Shown here in pieces: positions 48,400 to 59,100 of a stretch of 64,000 nucleotides of DNA. Both the position numbers and the translations under genes were made by a program. The DNA lies in contig CM055312.2 in assembly GCA_029255685.2 (NCBI GenBank), positions 17,942,649 through 18,006,648 of the forward strand. The letters are read 5' to 3'. The DNA is from Silene conica (taxonomy: Eukaryota > Streptophyta > Magnoliopsida > Caryophyllales > Caryophyllaceae). How positions within the stretch are numbered: position 1 is the stretch's first letter; every line of letters starts with the position of its first letter. Under the pieces are notes generated by a model that ran no database searches, was not told where the DNA came from, and was given only the letters and a program-made list of their open reading frames with translations.

Positions 48400-49398
48400 T
48401 GTGGGGAATATAACGCGTATTCACCCTAAATTTGCAGGATTATAATGAAATATGCAATTGTGAATATCGTCATAAGATTAAAAACATGAGAAAAGAAGTA
48501 CAACCTTTAGTCCTCGCGCAAAAGACCTAAGAACAGGAATTAATGCAAATTCCCTCCTATAACTTGCACCCAAGACTTAGTTTGAGACGAGGCCGCGTGT
48601 GCTAGAAATCCTCTCCAATTGCCTTGCAATATAGGGAGAGCCCTTGAGGTTTTAGATGTGAGATCTGAGGTTTTGGGAGAAGAATGCTCTCAAACCCTAA
48701 TTTTACCCTGAGATTATTTTACAGTGCAACAAGAGTTGTTGATATAAGGAGAAGGACTCTCCTTATATACTACACATGGCCGGCCGAAATTGGACATAGG
48801 GTAGGAGTGGGCTTTCCACTCTTACCTTATTCTAATTCGTGATTCGACCCATTTAGCTTTAAGTTGTTCGCGGTATTTTTAATTATAAATCGTAACATGT
48901 TATCAGATATTAATACAGTCGATATATTAATAACGGTCTGATAAAATACGATATTGTATAATTACCCAAATTAATATAACTGTTTATATTAATACGCGAA
49001 TACAATATTTAATTAAATATAACCGTTTATATTTAATTTACGAATTAATCATGTAATCCGTATTAGCTAAAATTATTTAATCCGTATTAAATAATAATCT
49101 CAACATCTTATTGACTAATTTAATAGTCAATACCTCTGACTAACTGTTTAGTCATATCCGGCAAAATGTGACTGTATTTTCATACCTTCACATCTCTCAA
49201 ACGTGTCCTATAGGTGTGACGTATAGGGACCAGTTGACCACCGCCATCTGTATGACAATAACGTCAAACTTATCTAGCAAGCCAACCGTTATTGATAAAC
49301 GTGGATCAACTGGTAATAATACAGAAGTATGCCCTTGTGATCCTTAAAGAGATTTAATAAGTCATTGTACTTAATTGTCAAGGACACCAGCCCCAACA
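48400..49398 (-). repeat. 5' LTR of the young copia element
   Basis: 999 bp. It would hold the promoter and the transcription start of the element; a region of TATATTAAT-rich sequence is present but no start site is assigned. Confidence 0.93.
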
Positions 49399-50455
49399 AT
49401 AACATTACCATTCATGAAATTGCTAACGGGAGAAACGGAGTATAATTCTTGGGTATGACCGGGATATGATTGATAAGTTTGCTGAAAATTTGTCACTTTA
49501 ACATCATAAATAAAGAAAAGAAGTAATAACATTGTGAGTATCATTATATCGCAATTATAAAAATGATAATTTGTTATGTGTACATATTTTGAATTTTAGT
49601 AGTATTGTATGTTAGGAAACGTACCTGATGAGTTAGACTGGTACATGGGTGATTTACCCTTATTTTGTCGTATAGATGCATACCTCTGCATATGGTTGTT
49701 TGTTATGTCACTTAGCGGGAATGACGGGTTGCCTAATATGTCATTTACATATATCACATTAATCCGGTGAACAACTTGTCTCAATAATAATACTTGTTCT
49801 TACATGGCGTACCTTGGCTAAGGGGTGTACAGTGTATATTTGCATTGTATGGATCATCAGACACATGACTGTGCAACGGTGAAACAGAATTGCTGCCTCC
49901 TTACTCTTCAATTGGCATTGATTTTCTCTTGTTGGTCGATGTCATAAGGTTATTGTGCACTGACAAAGTATTGACAAAGTATTAACTATTAACTGACATA
50001 TTAATAGTACCATGAAATGACATTATAGTGATACTAGACATATGCTAACACTAAACAAATGTTGATGAAATAACGTACCTGATTTTGATGGGTTTAATGA
50101 ATTCAAACTCTTGTTTTGTGTAGTAAGAGTAATCGTATTACTTTGAGTATGACCATTGTATCTAATTCTAACAAATTTTCCATTGTTTTCTAAAAAAAAA
50201 GGGAAAGGAGCAAAGATCATTTTAGTGTCAAAACTCATAATATTCATTGTTACATGAACATCCTCAGGAAAATATATTGTATTGTAACATCGCTAACCTT
50301 TCTGTATTATTTTTTCAGGACTTTAAGTGAATTCATTGAGTAATACAATTGATTTATAATTTAAGTTTAAATTTTTTATGGGTGTTTAATAAAAAGATAG
50401 AGAGAATAGAAATATTGATGAACTAACCTTTTTCATCTTGATTTGAACTTGTCAT

Positions 50456-51811
50456 GAGTGAAAGTTTGTTTTTTTTGGAGTGACTTAGTAGAGTACTTAA
50501 AGTCTAAACTAAGAAGACAACAATCTTAGAATACTAATAGTCTCATGTTGGAACATTCCAGCTCTTTTTTGTTTCTTTTTTGTTTTTTTAGACACATTGA
50601 TCTATTGAATATTAACTCAGTTTAATTATCTTTTGTTAGAAGTGGATGAAATAATTGGAAATCTAAGGGTTGTTCAACAAAACATGCTACAGATAATTCA
50701 GATAAGGTAAATCACTTCCCAATTCAGTTCTCAAATATAACTCTTTGGAAAAATCGTTATATTATGACTGATGTTGTTTATATCAAACTGATTGTTTTTA
50801 ACCATGTCAGCTAGTTAAGGCTTGTATGTTGGAATCATAAATCGTTTTGAGTAGAAAATGTGACAACACCCTCTAATTAGTTATTGACAACACACTCGAT
50901 TCATATTTAACTATTTTAATGGTCTTTTATGAGATGTAATACTTGGGAGGCGACATGAAAATGTTTTTTATGCATCTGTTTTAAATTGATATGCGGCATG
51001 AAAATGCTTTTTATGCATCTGTTTTAAACTGATATGCGGCATGAAAATGCTTTTTATGCATCTGTTTTAAACTGATATACGACATGTTTCACTTTTTATG
51101 CCATATGCGACATGAAAATGCTTTTTATGCATCTGTTTTAAACTGATATGTGACATGAAAATGTTTTTTATGCATCTGTTTTAAACTGATTTCATTAAAT
51201 ATGTTTGATTAGCTGTTATTCAGGTGAAACATCGTTTTGGCTGGCTTACCATATTAAATCAATTATTAGATAAAGTTTTAGTATCATAAAACGTAAGAAT
51301 GATGATTGATCAACTTGGGTACTTAACATTATTGATTAAAGGTAAACACTCTTGATAGATAGTACTTAGCAACCACATATCTTGATTAATGTTGTTGAAA
51401 TAGGAAAAATATATGTTCGAGCTAAATCAGAGCTAAATCGGAACGGTAATATTTGTTTAAGTTACATAACTTTGGAAGACTCAAAAGGTTGGTCATTTCT
51501 GATTTATCACTAAGACAAAAGTAATGTTTCAAGACAACAACCACACTTCCCAAAATAGCTATATGAAGATAATTCGGTCGTGAATGTTATGTTGTAGTTT
51601 TACTCGGGGACATATTGGTGTTATATGGACTTGAATGTGAAATAGTTTCCCTTGTTGGCAAAATACATGCCCTTTGAGATTCTCACCATATTTTTGTATC
51701 TTCTCAAATTATATTTTGAGTGCATTTTTCGTTTGCACTCTAGTTTTACAGATTCTCACGGATATCTTCTGATTGTGATTTGGTAGTTGTTAATCTGAGT
51801 TTGATTAATTT
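50456..51811. other. Presumed 5' region of the Helitron
   Basis: Non-coding and AT-rich, upstream of the first RepHel exon. It contains a 43-bp tandem array (50950-51190). No Helitron 5' TC end could be recognised. Confidence 0.4.
50950..51190. repeat. Tandem array, 43-bp unit, five full copies and one short
   Basis: Each unit begins GCGGCATGAAAATGC or a close variant, runs through TTTTTATGCATCTGTTTTAA and ends ACTGATAT. The fourth unit is a shortened, altered copy. Copies differ by one to three bases. Confidence 0.88.
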
Positions 51812-51895
51812 TTTTTGGTTTTATTAGGAAAGGCGTAGTTTGAATATGAATGAATTAAAATGAAATAGATGTAGTTTGAATATGAATGGAGGAAG
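51812..51895. mobile_element. Right part of the split Stowaway-like MITE
   Basis: It ends …TATGAATGGAGGAAG followed by TA (51896-51897), the mirror of the left end at 27922. Its first 54 bp repeat the last 54 bp of the left part. Within it TAGTTTGAATATGAATG occurs twice. Confidence 0.65.
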
Positions 51896-52152
51896 TACCG
51901 AATTAAACAATCAAACATCATTTTATCATTATTAATCAAAGCCAATTACAAGTTAACTATAATGAGTTACAACTGTTACAACCAAAGTCAAACTTTAAGA
52001 ATATTGTCGGAAAAATGCAATCAAGTGAGCGTTGTTCGAACTCGGCTTGGGTCAACGCGCTCCTTTCGAATATTTGGTGTGATGCTTGGATGGAGATATC
52101 AGCTCAGCTCCTACCCAGCAGTCCAACTCCAGCACCCCTTTCACATTATTAG
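51896..52152. other. Spacer, no gene seen
   Basis: A short stretch between two MITEs. The 65-codon frame here has no recognisable features. Confidence 0.4.
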
Positions 52153-52161
52153 TTTTTAATT

Positions 52162-52525
52162 GAGTAAATTAAAAATAACTCCCTTCTAAAATAGGGTTTT
52201 TTAAAATTACTCCCTTATATAATTTTTTTCTAAAATTACTCCCTTAAGATGCACTTTTATTAAAAATTGCTTCAAAATTCCAATTTAGGTTACCTATTCT
52301 GTATGTTTTTAAACTTATTCTACATTGTTATACCTATAAAAGCATAATTGGCTATGTTACAAACGGAATCAATTCATAAACTTGTAAAATAAATAACTTG
52401 AATTAGAGTTTTGAAGCAATTTTTGATAAAAATACATTTTAAGGGAGTAATTTTAAAAAAAAAATTATATAAGAGAGTAATTTTAGAAAAGTGAATTTTA
52501 AAAGGGAGTTATTATTAATTTACTC
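52162..52525. mobile_element. Foldback MITE with 9-bp duplication, Mutator-type
   Basis: 364 bp. The arms are long inverted repeats (over 100 bp each, with mismatches) starting GAGTAAATTAA and containing several AATTACTCCCTT motifs. TTTTTAATT flanks it exactly on both sides (52153-52161 and 52526-52534); nine bases is the Mutator length. Confidence 0.8.
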
Positions 52526-52534
52526 TTTTTAATT

Positions 52535-52808
52535 ATTCAATTGTTATACCTTCTCACTTTTGAATAATTATTCATCTGTGTTCGAAATATAACAATTAGG
52601 ATGGTCGTGTTTTCTTTTTGCCGTTGAAGCTCTCTAGGATAGGGATATCTTTTTTCAACTAACTTTTATGATGATCTTTTTTGGAACAATTGTAAAGAAA
52701 GACTTTACATTCGCAAGACGTGTTTAGCCAGGTCGTACACTACAGAGTTAAGATACCTGGACATAAAACTAAAACACAAGCAATGAGATACACTATAATA
52801 GGATTTAC
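52535..52808. other. Spacer before the LINE, no gene seen
   Basis: Unremarkable AT-rich sequence. The last bases hold the target site of the LINE. Confidence 0.4.
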
Positions 52809-53572
52809 AGTCTTCAAGTAAAACAACTATTACTATTCAATTATGATAAACCGAACTCTCTCTCTAAAATTTTAGAGAGAGCTTTTCCTCTCTAATACGA
52901 GAGCTTCTTACTTCAAAAATCAATTGATCAAAAATTGTTACAGATTTATCCCATGAAATCTTCTTGACATTATTCAATCCAATGCATTTCAAATCTTCTT
53001 TGTAATGATTTCACTAAAATCATATCAACAACAAAAATCAAAACCGAAAATCAAAACAAATTTTTTACGAGTTATCGTCTTTTTTTCTCGTTTAGCTCAA
53101 ATCTTTTCAAATCTTTTCCCAAAAAAATCTAATCATTGGATTTCTGGATTCCTGTGTTGGTTAAACATTGATTGGGTATTTTTCTTCTGGAGTATTTTAG
53201 GGTTTAACGTTTAATAGTTATTGGTGGTTTGTTACTTACGAAGCAGCTTTGTCAGGAAAGGAAGTTTATTGGGAAGCAATTAGGGGCTCTGCATATTCCA
53301 ATGAATGCACGCTTAGTCCATAACTACAAGCAATTAACTCTCATGATTATGGGATTTACGATTCATTGGCGGTTGTGGGAGGCTGTCAGACAACAATATT
53401 CAATTCTAATTGCTTTTTCTAGGGTTTCGTCCGAGTGGTAATTGGGGGTGTCTTCTAGGGTCGTTCTCAACTATTTGGGTATTTATATGAGTGTGGTGTA
53501 GTGTTTTTTCATATCAGTTCAACAATCCTCCCTTGTTTTTCACTACTTTTCTCAATCAAACTTTCTTTTTTC

Positions 53573-56142
53573 ATGGATTTCGAGCATCAATTTGGTCGAT
53601 ATGGGAGTACTGGCAGGGGGAATGGTAATCAGGGTATTGGGGAAGATCATCAGCAACAAAATAATCTTAGTCCACAAGAACATGGTAATCCTTTAGGGCA
53701 AAATACGAACCCTAGCGAAGGTTTCAATCCTCGAAATCCAATGCATGCTAATGCATGGCGATTCCCTCGCACTGGGGGGTGGTTAATATTGATCCTCGAA
53801 CTCTGGGGAAGTCACGGGAGTTTTGGGGGCAGTGCTTGATTGGATTTCTTGTTGATTGTAGAGTTTTTGAGGCTGCTAAAATTAGTGGCATTATCAGAAG
53901 AAAATGGGATACAAAGGGGAAGATTACGGTTTTCACTACGGGGGAGCTCTACATTCTCCATTGTGAAGACTATAGTGATGCTGAGGATTTGCTTCAGAGG
54001 ACGACAGCAACTTTGGATGGGGCAATAATGGTGTTCGCGAAGTGGTATCCAGATACGGTACCTCGTACTGTAAGATTTCCCTACGCTGAATTGTGGGTGA
54101 GAGTATGTGGGTTGCCATTCGAGTTCTTATCGGAACATGTGGGGCATGTTGTGGGTAATCTCTTGTGTGAACAGTTCAAGGTTGAAGAGTTTGATTTTGT
54201 GCCAAAAAATGATTATATGAGAATAAGAGCATGTGTGAAGTTAAATGAACCATTGGTTCCTGGTTTTTTTCTGGCGTTGGATGATGGGAACTTGCTATGG
54301 ATTCAGTTCCGGTATGAGGAGGTGTTCAAGTATTGCGTGCGGTGTGGAAAAATTGGTCATAGAGCAACTCAATGCAAATATAGTATCTTGTCTGTGGTGG
54401 CCAATATCAAAACAATGCTTGAGAAGACTTCTGAACGTGGGTTTGTGATTTTCCAAACTGACACTAGTCATACTATGTTTAATCTCGATTTAAGGGCTAC
54501 ACCATCAACAACGAAGTTTACATCCTCTAAGGTAAAAGTGGGGGATACAAGGAGGAGGCGTAATCGCAGATTAGAAGAGAATGAAGAGGAAAGACTGGTG
54601 GATTTTGAGATTGGTAATACGCCAGGGGGACGTGTTCACCCTGGTATGAGGTTTACGGTAACTGCCCAACCTTTTGCTGGTCCAGTTGTTTTCCAAACTG
54701 GGGTTGGCGAGGTGTCTACAGAAGGACGTGGAAATGATTTACAAAGAGATGAGTTGCAGGGGCAGGTACGAGGGGTTCCTAATATTAACCAAGTACCAGG
54801 GTTGGGAAATATGAATGGTCTTGGTGGTTGGTTAGGTGATGATCAAGGAAGTGAAGAGTACCAGTCGGCAAATGATGAGTTTGGGAATCAAGGGCAGGGT
54901 ATTCGGGTCGGAATGGAGATTGATCAGGGATCTGGAGTGGATCCTTATGTAGCATTCATGACAGAATATGGGGGTATGGAGGTCTACGATCGTGACATTC
55001 AAATTCAAGGGAATATCGCTGGAAGGGTGGCTAGTGGAGGTATTTTCAACACTATCTCCTATGATAATAGGGGATAAAATCAGGTTTTTTCTCCACCTGA
55101 AGGAGGGTTACCAATCTTCTATTATTACCCCGGGGGGGAACATCAAAGGTTGGAGGAGGAGGAGTATTTAAGGGCTGCTAATGAAGAAGCTGAACGAGGA
55201 AATATTGGGATTGATAACAATGTTATCATTATCAGTGATGATTCAGAAGAAGGCAATAATGATACACCATCTCCAATTAACTATGGGACGGGTACTGAGT
55301 CCGTCACGAGAAGTGACTCGGAGGTTGAATGTGGTCCAGAGTGTGAGTGATGGGTGCAAGGTCATGGTGCTGAGAATGAACGTATGGAAGAAGAGGCTGG
55401 AAATGATACTTTGGGGAACTTTAATATGAGTGTGGAAATGGAAGATGTACAGGAGTATGAGGTCACTGAAGTTGCAAAAACTGATGAGGAGTTGATACAA
55501 GCTGGAAGAGATCTTCTAAGGGAGACTCCAGTATGTTTGTTAAATAAGGAGGAGGAATTGATTTCTTCAGCAAAAAATTTAGAAGAGCTGGTCAAGGAAG
55601 CAGAAGGGGGGTCTGGTGTTCAGGATTCAAAGGGTAAAGGAAAGATGTATGAGGGTGAGCGAATGCAGGTGCTGGGGATAGACAAAGATGGTAATATTGT
55701 GATGGTGAACTCGGTGAAAGAGAATGAGGGGGATAAGGTGTGGGGAGGTGGGCTGCTAGGGAGTGCTTCTGAGGGTTTAGGGAGTGTTAAGAATCTGTTT
55801 TATAAGACCAAAACCAATGCTTTAATCAAAAATATGGAGTTCTCGCTGAAGAGGAAGTGTTCTACAGAAGCTGAGTCGTATATGGTGCCCAAGGGTGTGC
55901 TGGAAACTAAGGAATCTGCTCAAAGCTACCTGTCGGTTATGGGTAAGCGAAGGTGTTTGGATATGGGGGCTGCTATGGCTGGAAGCAATGAAGATGGTGG
56001 TATTTCTGGAACTTCTGCTGCATATGGTTTTCATGTCCGTGTACCTGATATGGACATGGATATCTCAAGTGATTCCGGATCTATTGGCACATATAAGGGA
56101 GTTGCGGAGGTTGGCCCTTCCCAACCTCCTCGCGAGGAATGA
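53573..56142 (+). pseudogene. LINE ORF1: DUF4283 and zinc-knuckle protein, broken
   Basis: The RNA-binding protein of plant L1 elements. An N-terminal frame opens at 53573 (MDFEHQFGRYGSTG). The frame shifts near 53755 into the main one, which carries the DUF4283-type domain (FWGQCLIGFLVDCRVFEAAK … VRVCGLPFEFLSEHVGHVVG) and one CCHC knuckle CVRCGKIGHRATQC at about 54330-54375. A long acidic low-complexity tail runs to 56142. In-frame stops at 55075-55077 and 55348-55350 interrupt that tail; the sequence on either side remains in one frame. The last four bases (ATGA) overlap the start of ORF2. Confidence 0.85.
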
Positions 56143-59100
56143 AGGGTATGATGTGGAATTGTAGGGGTTTAAACAACACGCTCTCCCCTATTATTCCTAA
56201 AATAAGAGCGTTAATTAATAGTAATGCGTATGATTATGTTTTCCTTATGGAAACTAAATGTAATATAAATAAGGTCAATAATCTCTTTAGGTCGTATGGT
56301 TTTAGTAGGTCGGAAGGGGTTGATGCGTGTGGTGCATCGGGGGGTCTTTGGGTAGGATGGAAACCCGAGGCCAGCATGAGCCTTGTTATGGCTTGTGCTA
56401 ATTTTGTCATCTTGTTTTGCGATAAGTATAATGGTCGGGCTTTTTATGTGGTGTTCTTGTATGGCGCGTCGAAAGTTAATCAAAGGATGGATGTGTTTTA
56501 TTCGTTGGGTGCTTGGTTGGACTCTTTTACTTCGCCTTTCATTATTATTGGAGATTTCAATCAAGTGGTGTATGCGTGTGATAAACTAAGCAAGAATAAA
56601 AAGTCGATTGATGGTGCCTTGGACTTTAATTTTTGGAAGATTGAACATGAACTTGTTGAAATTAATTTCAAGGGACCTCAATTTACTTGGTGTAATAATA
56701 GGGAAGGAACGAGTCGTGTGTATGAAAGGTTAGACAGAGCTTTGGGGTCAAAAGATTGGCTATGCTTGTTTCCTGATACGGATGTTAGACATTATCCAAT
56801 CCAATTTTCCGATCATGCTCCAATTGAGGTAAATTTCTATCTGCTGGAAAATAGAGTTCACAGGCCGTACAGAGTTGATGCATGGGAACTGGAATATCAG
56901 GAATGCATTAATTTGATTCATAATGATTGGAAGTTTAGAATGAAAGGGACACCAAGCTTCAGGGTAACAAGAAAACTTTCAAGGGCACGGGGTGTTATTA
57001 AGAAGTGGTCTTTGGATAAGAAAAAGGATTGGAAACGATCATGGGAGGACTTTGATGATCGTCTCCAGAAGGCACTAGATGTTGCTACCTCACGTGGGGA
57101 TGAAAGTGATTATGTGGAAATACATAAGGAGTTGGTGGGTTTTTCTGAAGCTGCGGCGAAATACTGGCGGCAAAGGGCAAAAATGAAGTGGGTGGTTGAT
57201 GGTGACACATGCACTAAGTATTTCTTTAACTGGGTTAAGGGAAGAGCAAGCAAAAACTTCATTTATGGTGTAAAAATTTCGGATGGAACGTGGGAATATG
57301 ATCCAATCAGGATGCGCATGGTTTTCCAAGAAACTTTTTACAAGTTATATAATCCGGAATGGGGTGGTGTGGAGGAAGATGGGCGTGAACAAATGATTGA
57401 CGGAGTTGTTCAGGATATAAGGACTATGGTGAGGGAAGCTGATTTGGAAAGGCTCTCGCTGCCTTTTACAAAACAAGAGGTGCGTAAAGCTGTTTTTCAA
57501 ATGGGAGCTTTAAAAGCACCACGTCCTGATGGTATTCCAGGAGTATTCTTTCATAAATGCTGGCACTTTATAAAAGAGGATGTAACAAATGTCGTTCTGG
57601 ATACGCTCAATTCAGGTAAGGTTTTGAGGGAAATGAATCGAACTTTCATTGTGTTAATTCCGAAGTGCGAACATCCAGAGTCTGTGGGGGATTTTCGGAC
57701 AATCAGTCTTTGTAATGTTATCATGAGGATTATTTCCAAATGTATTGCGAACAGGATTGTGGGGACTATGAAATATTTGGTTGGAGATTTTCAGAATGCC
57801 TTTATCGCAGGAAGGCAAATTAGCGATAATATTCTTTTTGCAGATGAGGCAATTTACAAGATTAATACGCATCGCTATGGTAAACATGGCCTGTTCGCGT
57901 ACAAGGCAGACATGAGTAAAGCATACGACAGGGTTCGATGGGATTTCTTGGAAGCTGTGTTGAGGAAGTTTGGATTCCCTTCTAAGTTGATCGAGCTGAT
58001 TTTGAGCACGGTAACAACTGTCTCATATGAGTTGTTGTTTAATGGAAGTCCATGTGAACAGTTTTCCCCAAAATGCGGGCTCAGGCAGGGAGATCCGTTA
58101 TCACCTTATCTGTTCATTCTATGCATGGAGGTTTTGTCTGCTAATGTGAGAGTTAAAGAGCTTCAAGGAAAGATTCAAGGCTTTCAACTTGGTCGTTCAA
58201 CGCCATTTATATCTCATTTGTTTTTCGCTGACGACTCCATTTTCTTCCTTAAGAACAAAGGGAATGGCTGTGAAGAGTTAAAGAGGGTTATATGCTCTTA
58301 TTGTAGGGTTTCTGGGCAAGTTATTAACGACGACAAATCTGGTATTCTTTTCAGTCCGTCAATGATATTAGCTGGGGCACGTAAATGCTTGAGATCGTTC
58401 AAAGTAAAGCAGAATAAGAGCATAGGTAAATACTTGGGGATTCCGACTGATTTTCAAGGAACAAGACAAAATATATACTCTGGACTTGTGGAAAATGTTG
58501 TTAAACGAATCTCGTCGTGGAATGGTATTTTTCTATCTGCAGCAGGAAGACTAACTTTGATTTTGTCCGTCCTTTCAAATATTTCTATTTACTTTCTATC
58601 GGCATTCAGAATTCCGGTAAGTGTGGCAACAAGGATTAATGCTTTGTTGGCACATTTTTGGTGGGTCGGACATAAATCACAGCGTGGTATCCATTTCTGT
58701 AGTAGAAATTTCCTAGCGTTACCCAAGTCAAGAGGCGGTCTGGGAATCAGAAATGTGGAGTGCATGAATCGGGCCTTATTTGCGAAGAATGCATGGCGCA
58801 TTGTTAGTAATAAGGACACATTCTTTAGTAAGGTGTTTAGGAACCTGATTTTGAAAAATAATGATCCCCGAATGGGGATGGAAATTCGTGGGGTTCAGGG
58901 GTGGTCTTTGGGATCAAGAAGCATTATTCATGGGCTTGAACTAATCAAAGGAAATGTGGGTTGGAAACCAGGGATCGGATCACCCATTAATGTTTGGATG
59001 GCTAGATGGGTTGATGGTGAAATTCCGGAACCAAGACAAGAGGTTCTGACAAGTTCAAATGTTTCACTTTACGATCTGAAAATAGGGGATTTAATTCGTC

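Larger units (their letters stand above)
40756..49398 (-). mobile_element. Ty1/copia element, very young, both LTRs present (fossil)
   Basis: It lies on the - strand, 8.6 kb, with LTRs at 48400-49398 (5') and 40756-41754 (3') and the 5-bp duplication ATAAC outside (40751-40755 and 49399-49403). The primer site TGGTATCAGAG adjoins the 5' LTR; the polypurine tract AAGTGGGAGAT adjoins the 3' LTR. Gag and pol lie between about 46.65 and 42.6 kb in copia order (integrase before RT). RT/RNase H resembles the Angela/BARE-type lineage, from memory. It looks nearly whole, with about two breaks. The two LTRs differ at only two positions that I can find, so insertion was recent: roughly 0.1-0.2 million years if a rate near 7e-9 per site per year is assumed. 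It inserted into the N-terminal part of the Helitron gene. Confidence 0.93.
39430..50455 (-). pseudogene. N-terminal exons of the Helitron RepHel gene, split by copia
   Basis: The likely first exon is MTSSNQDEK (50455-50428), followed by a GT donor. Further pieces are FVRIRYNGHTQ…LNPSKSG (about 50195-50078), VIYVNDILGNPSFPLSDITN (about 49780-49625) and FQQTYQSYPGHTQELYS (about 49485-49420). The copia element follows. Beyond it come SVNDYLMAQTARKQHKLKLS (40659-40370), a piece with a doubled TGRTNAVE (about 40230-39980), and YHDIGDPNYTCTKCGAQMWY … FIENIRAYNNMFSF … GPYTFRIGGQNAHFIGSLLP (39892-39430). The last is the usual sequence before the Rep domain and has a one-base shift near 39500. Exon borders are approximate. 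Confidence 0.65.
28164..51811 (-). mobile_element. RepHel Helitron, with hAT, LTR and copia insertions
   Basis: The 3' end on the - strand reads CTAG at 28164-28167, followed by T. It is preceded by the hairpin CCCGTGAA/TTCGCGGG, which has one wobble pair. From about 50455 back to 32065 lies a broken Rep-helicase gene in the same orientation. Removing the three later insertions (hAT 2.5 kb, solo LTR 2.9 kb, copia 8.6 kb) leaves roughly 9.6 kb, a normal size for an autonomous plant Helitron. The 5' TC end was not recognised; the right limit is set where MITE sequence resumes. It is possible, but less likely, that the 3' end at 28164 belongs to a different Helitron. Confidence 0.65.
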
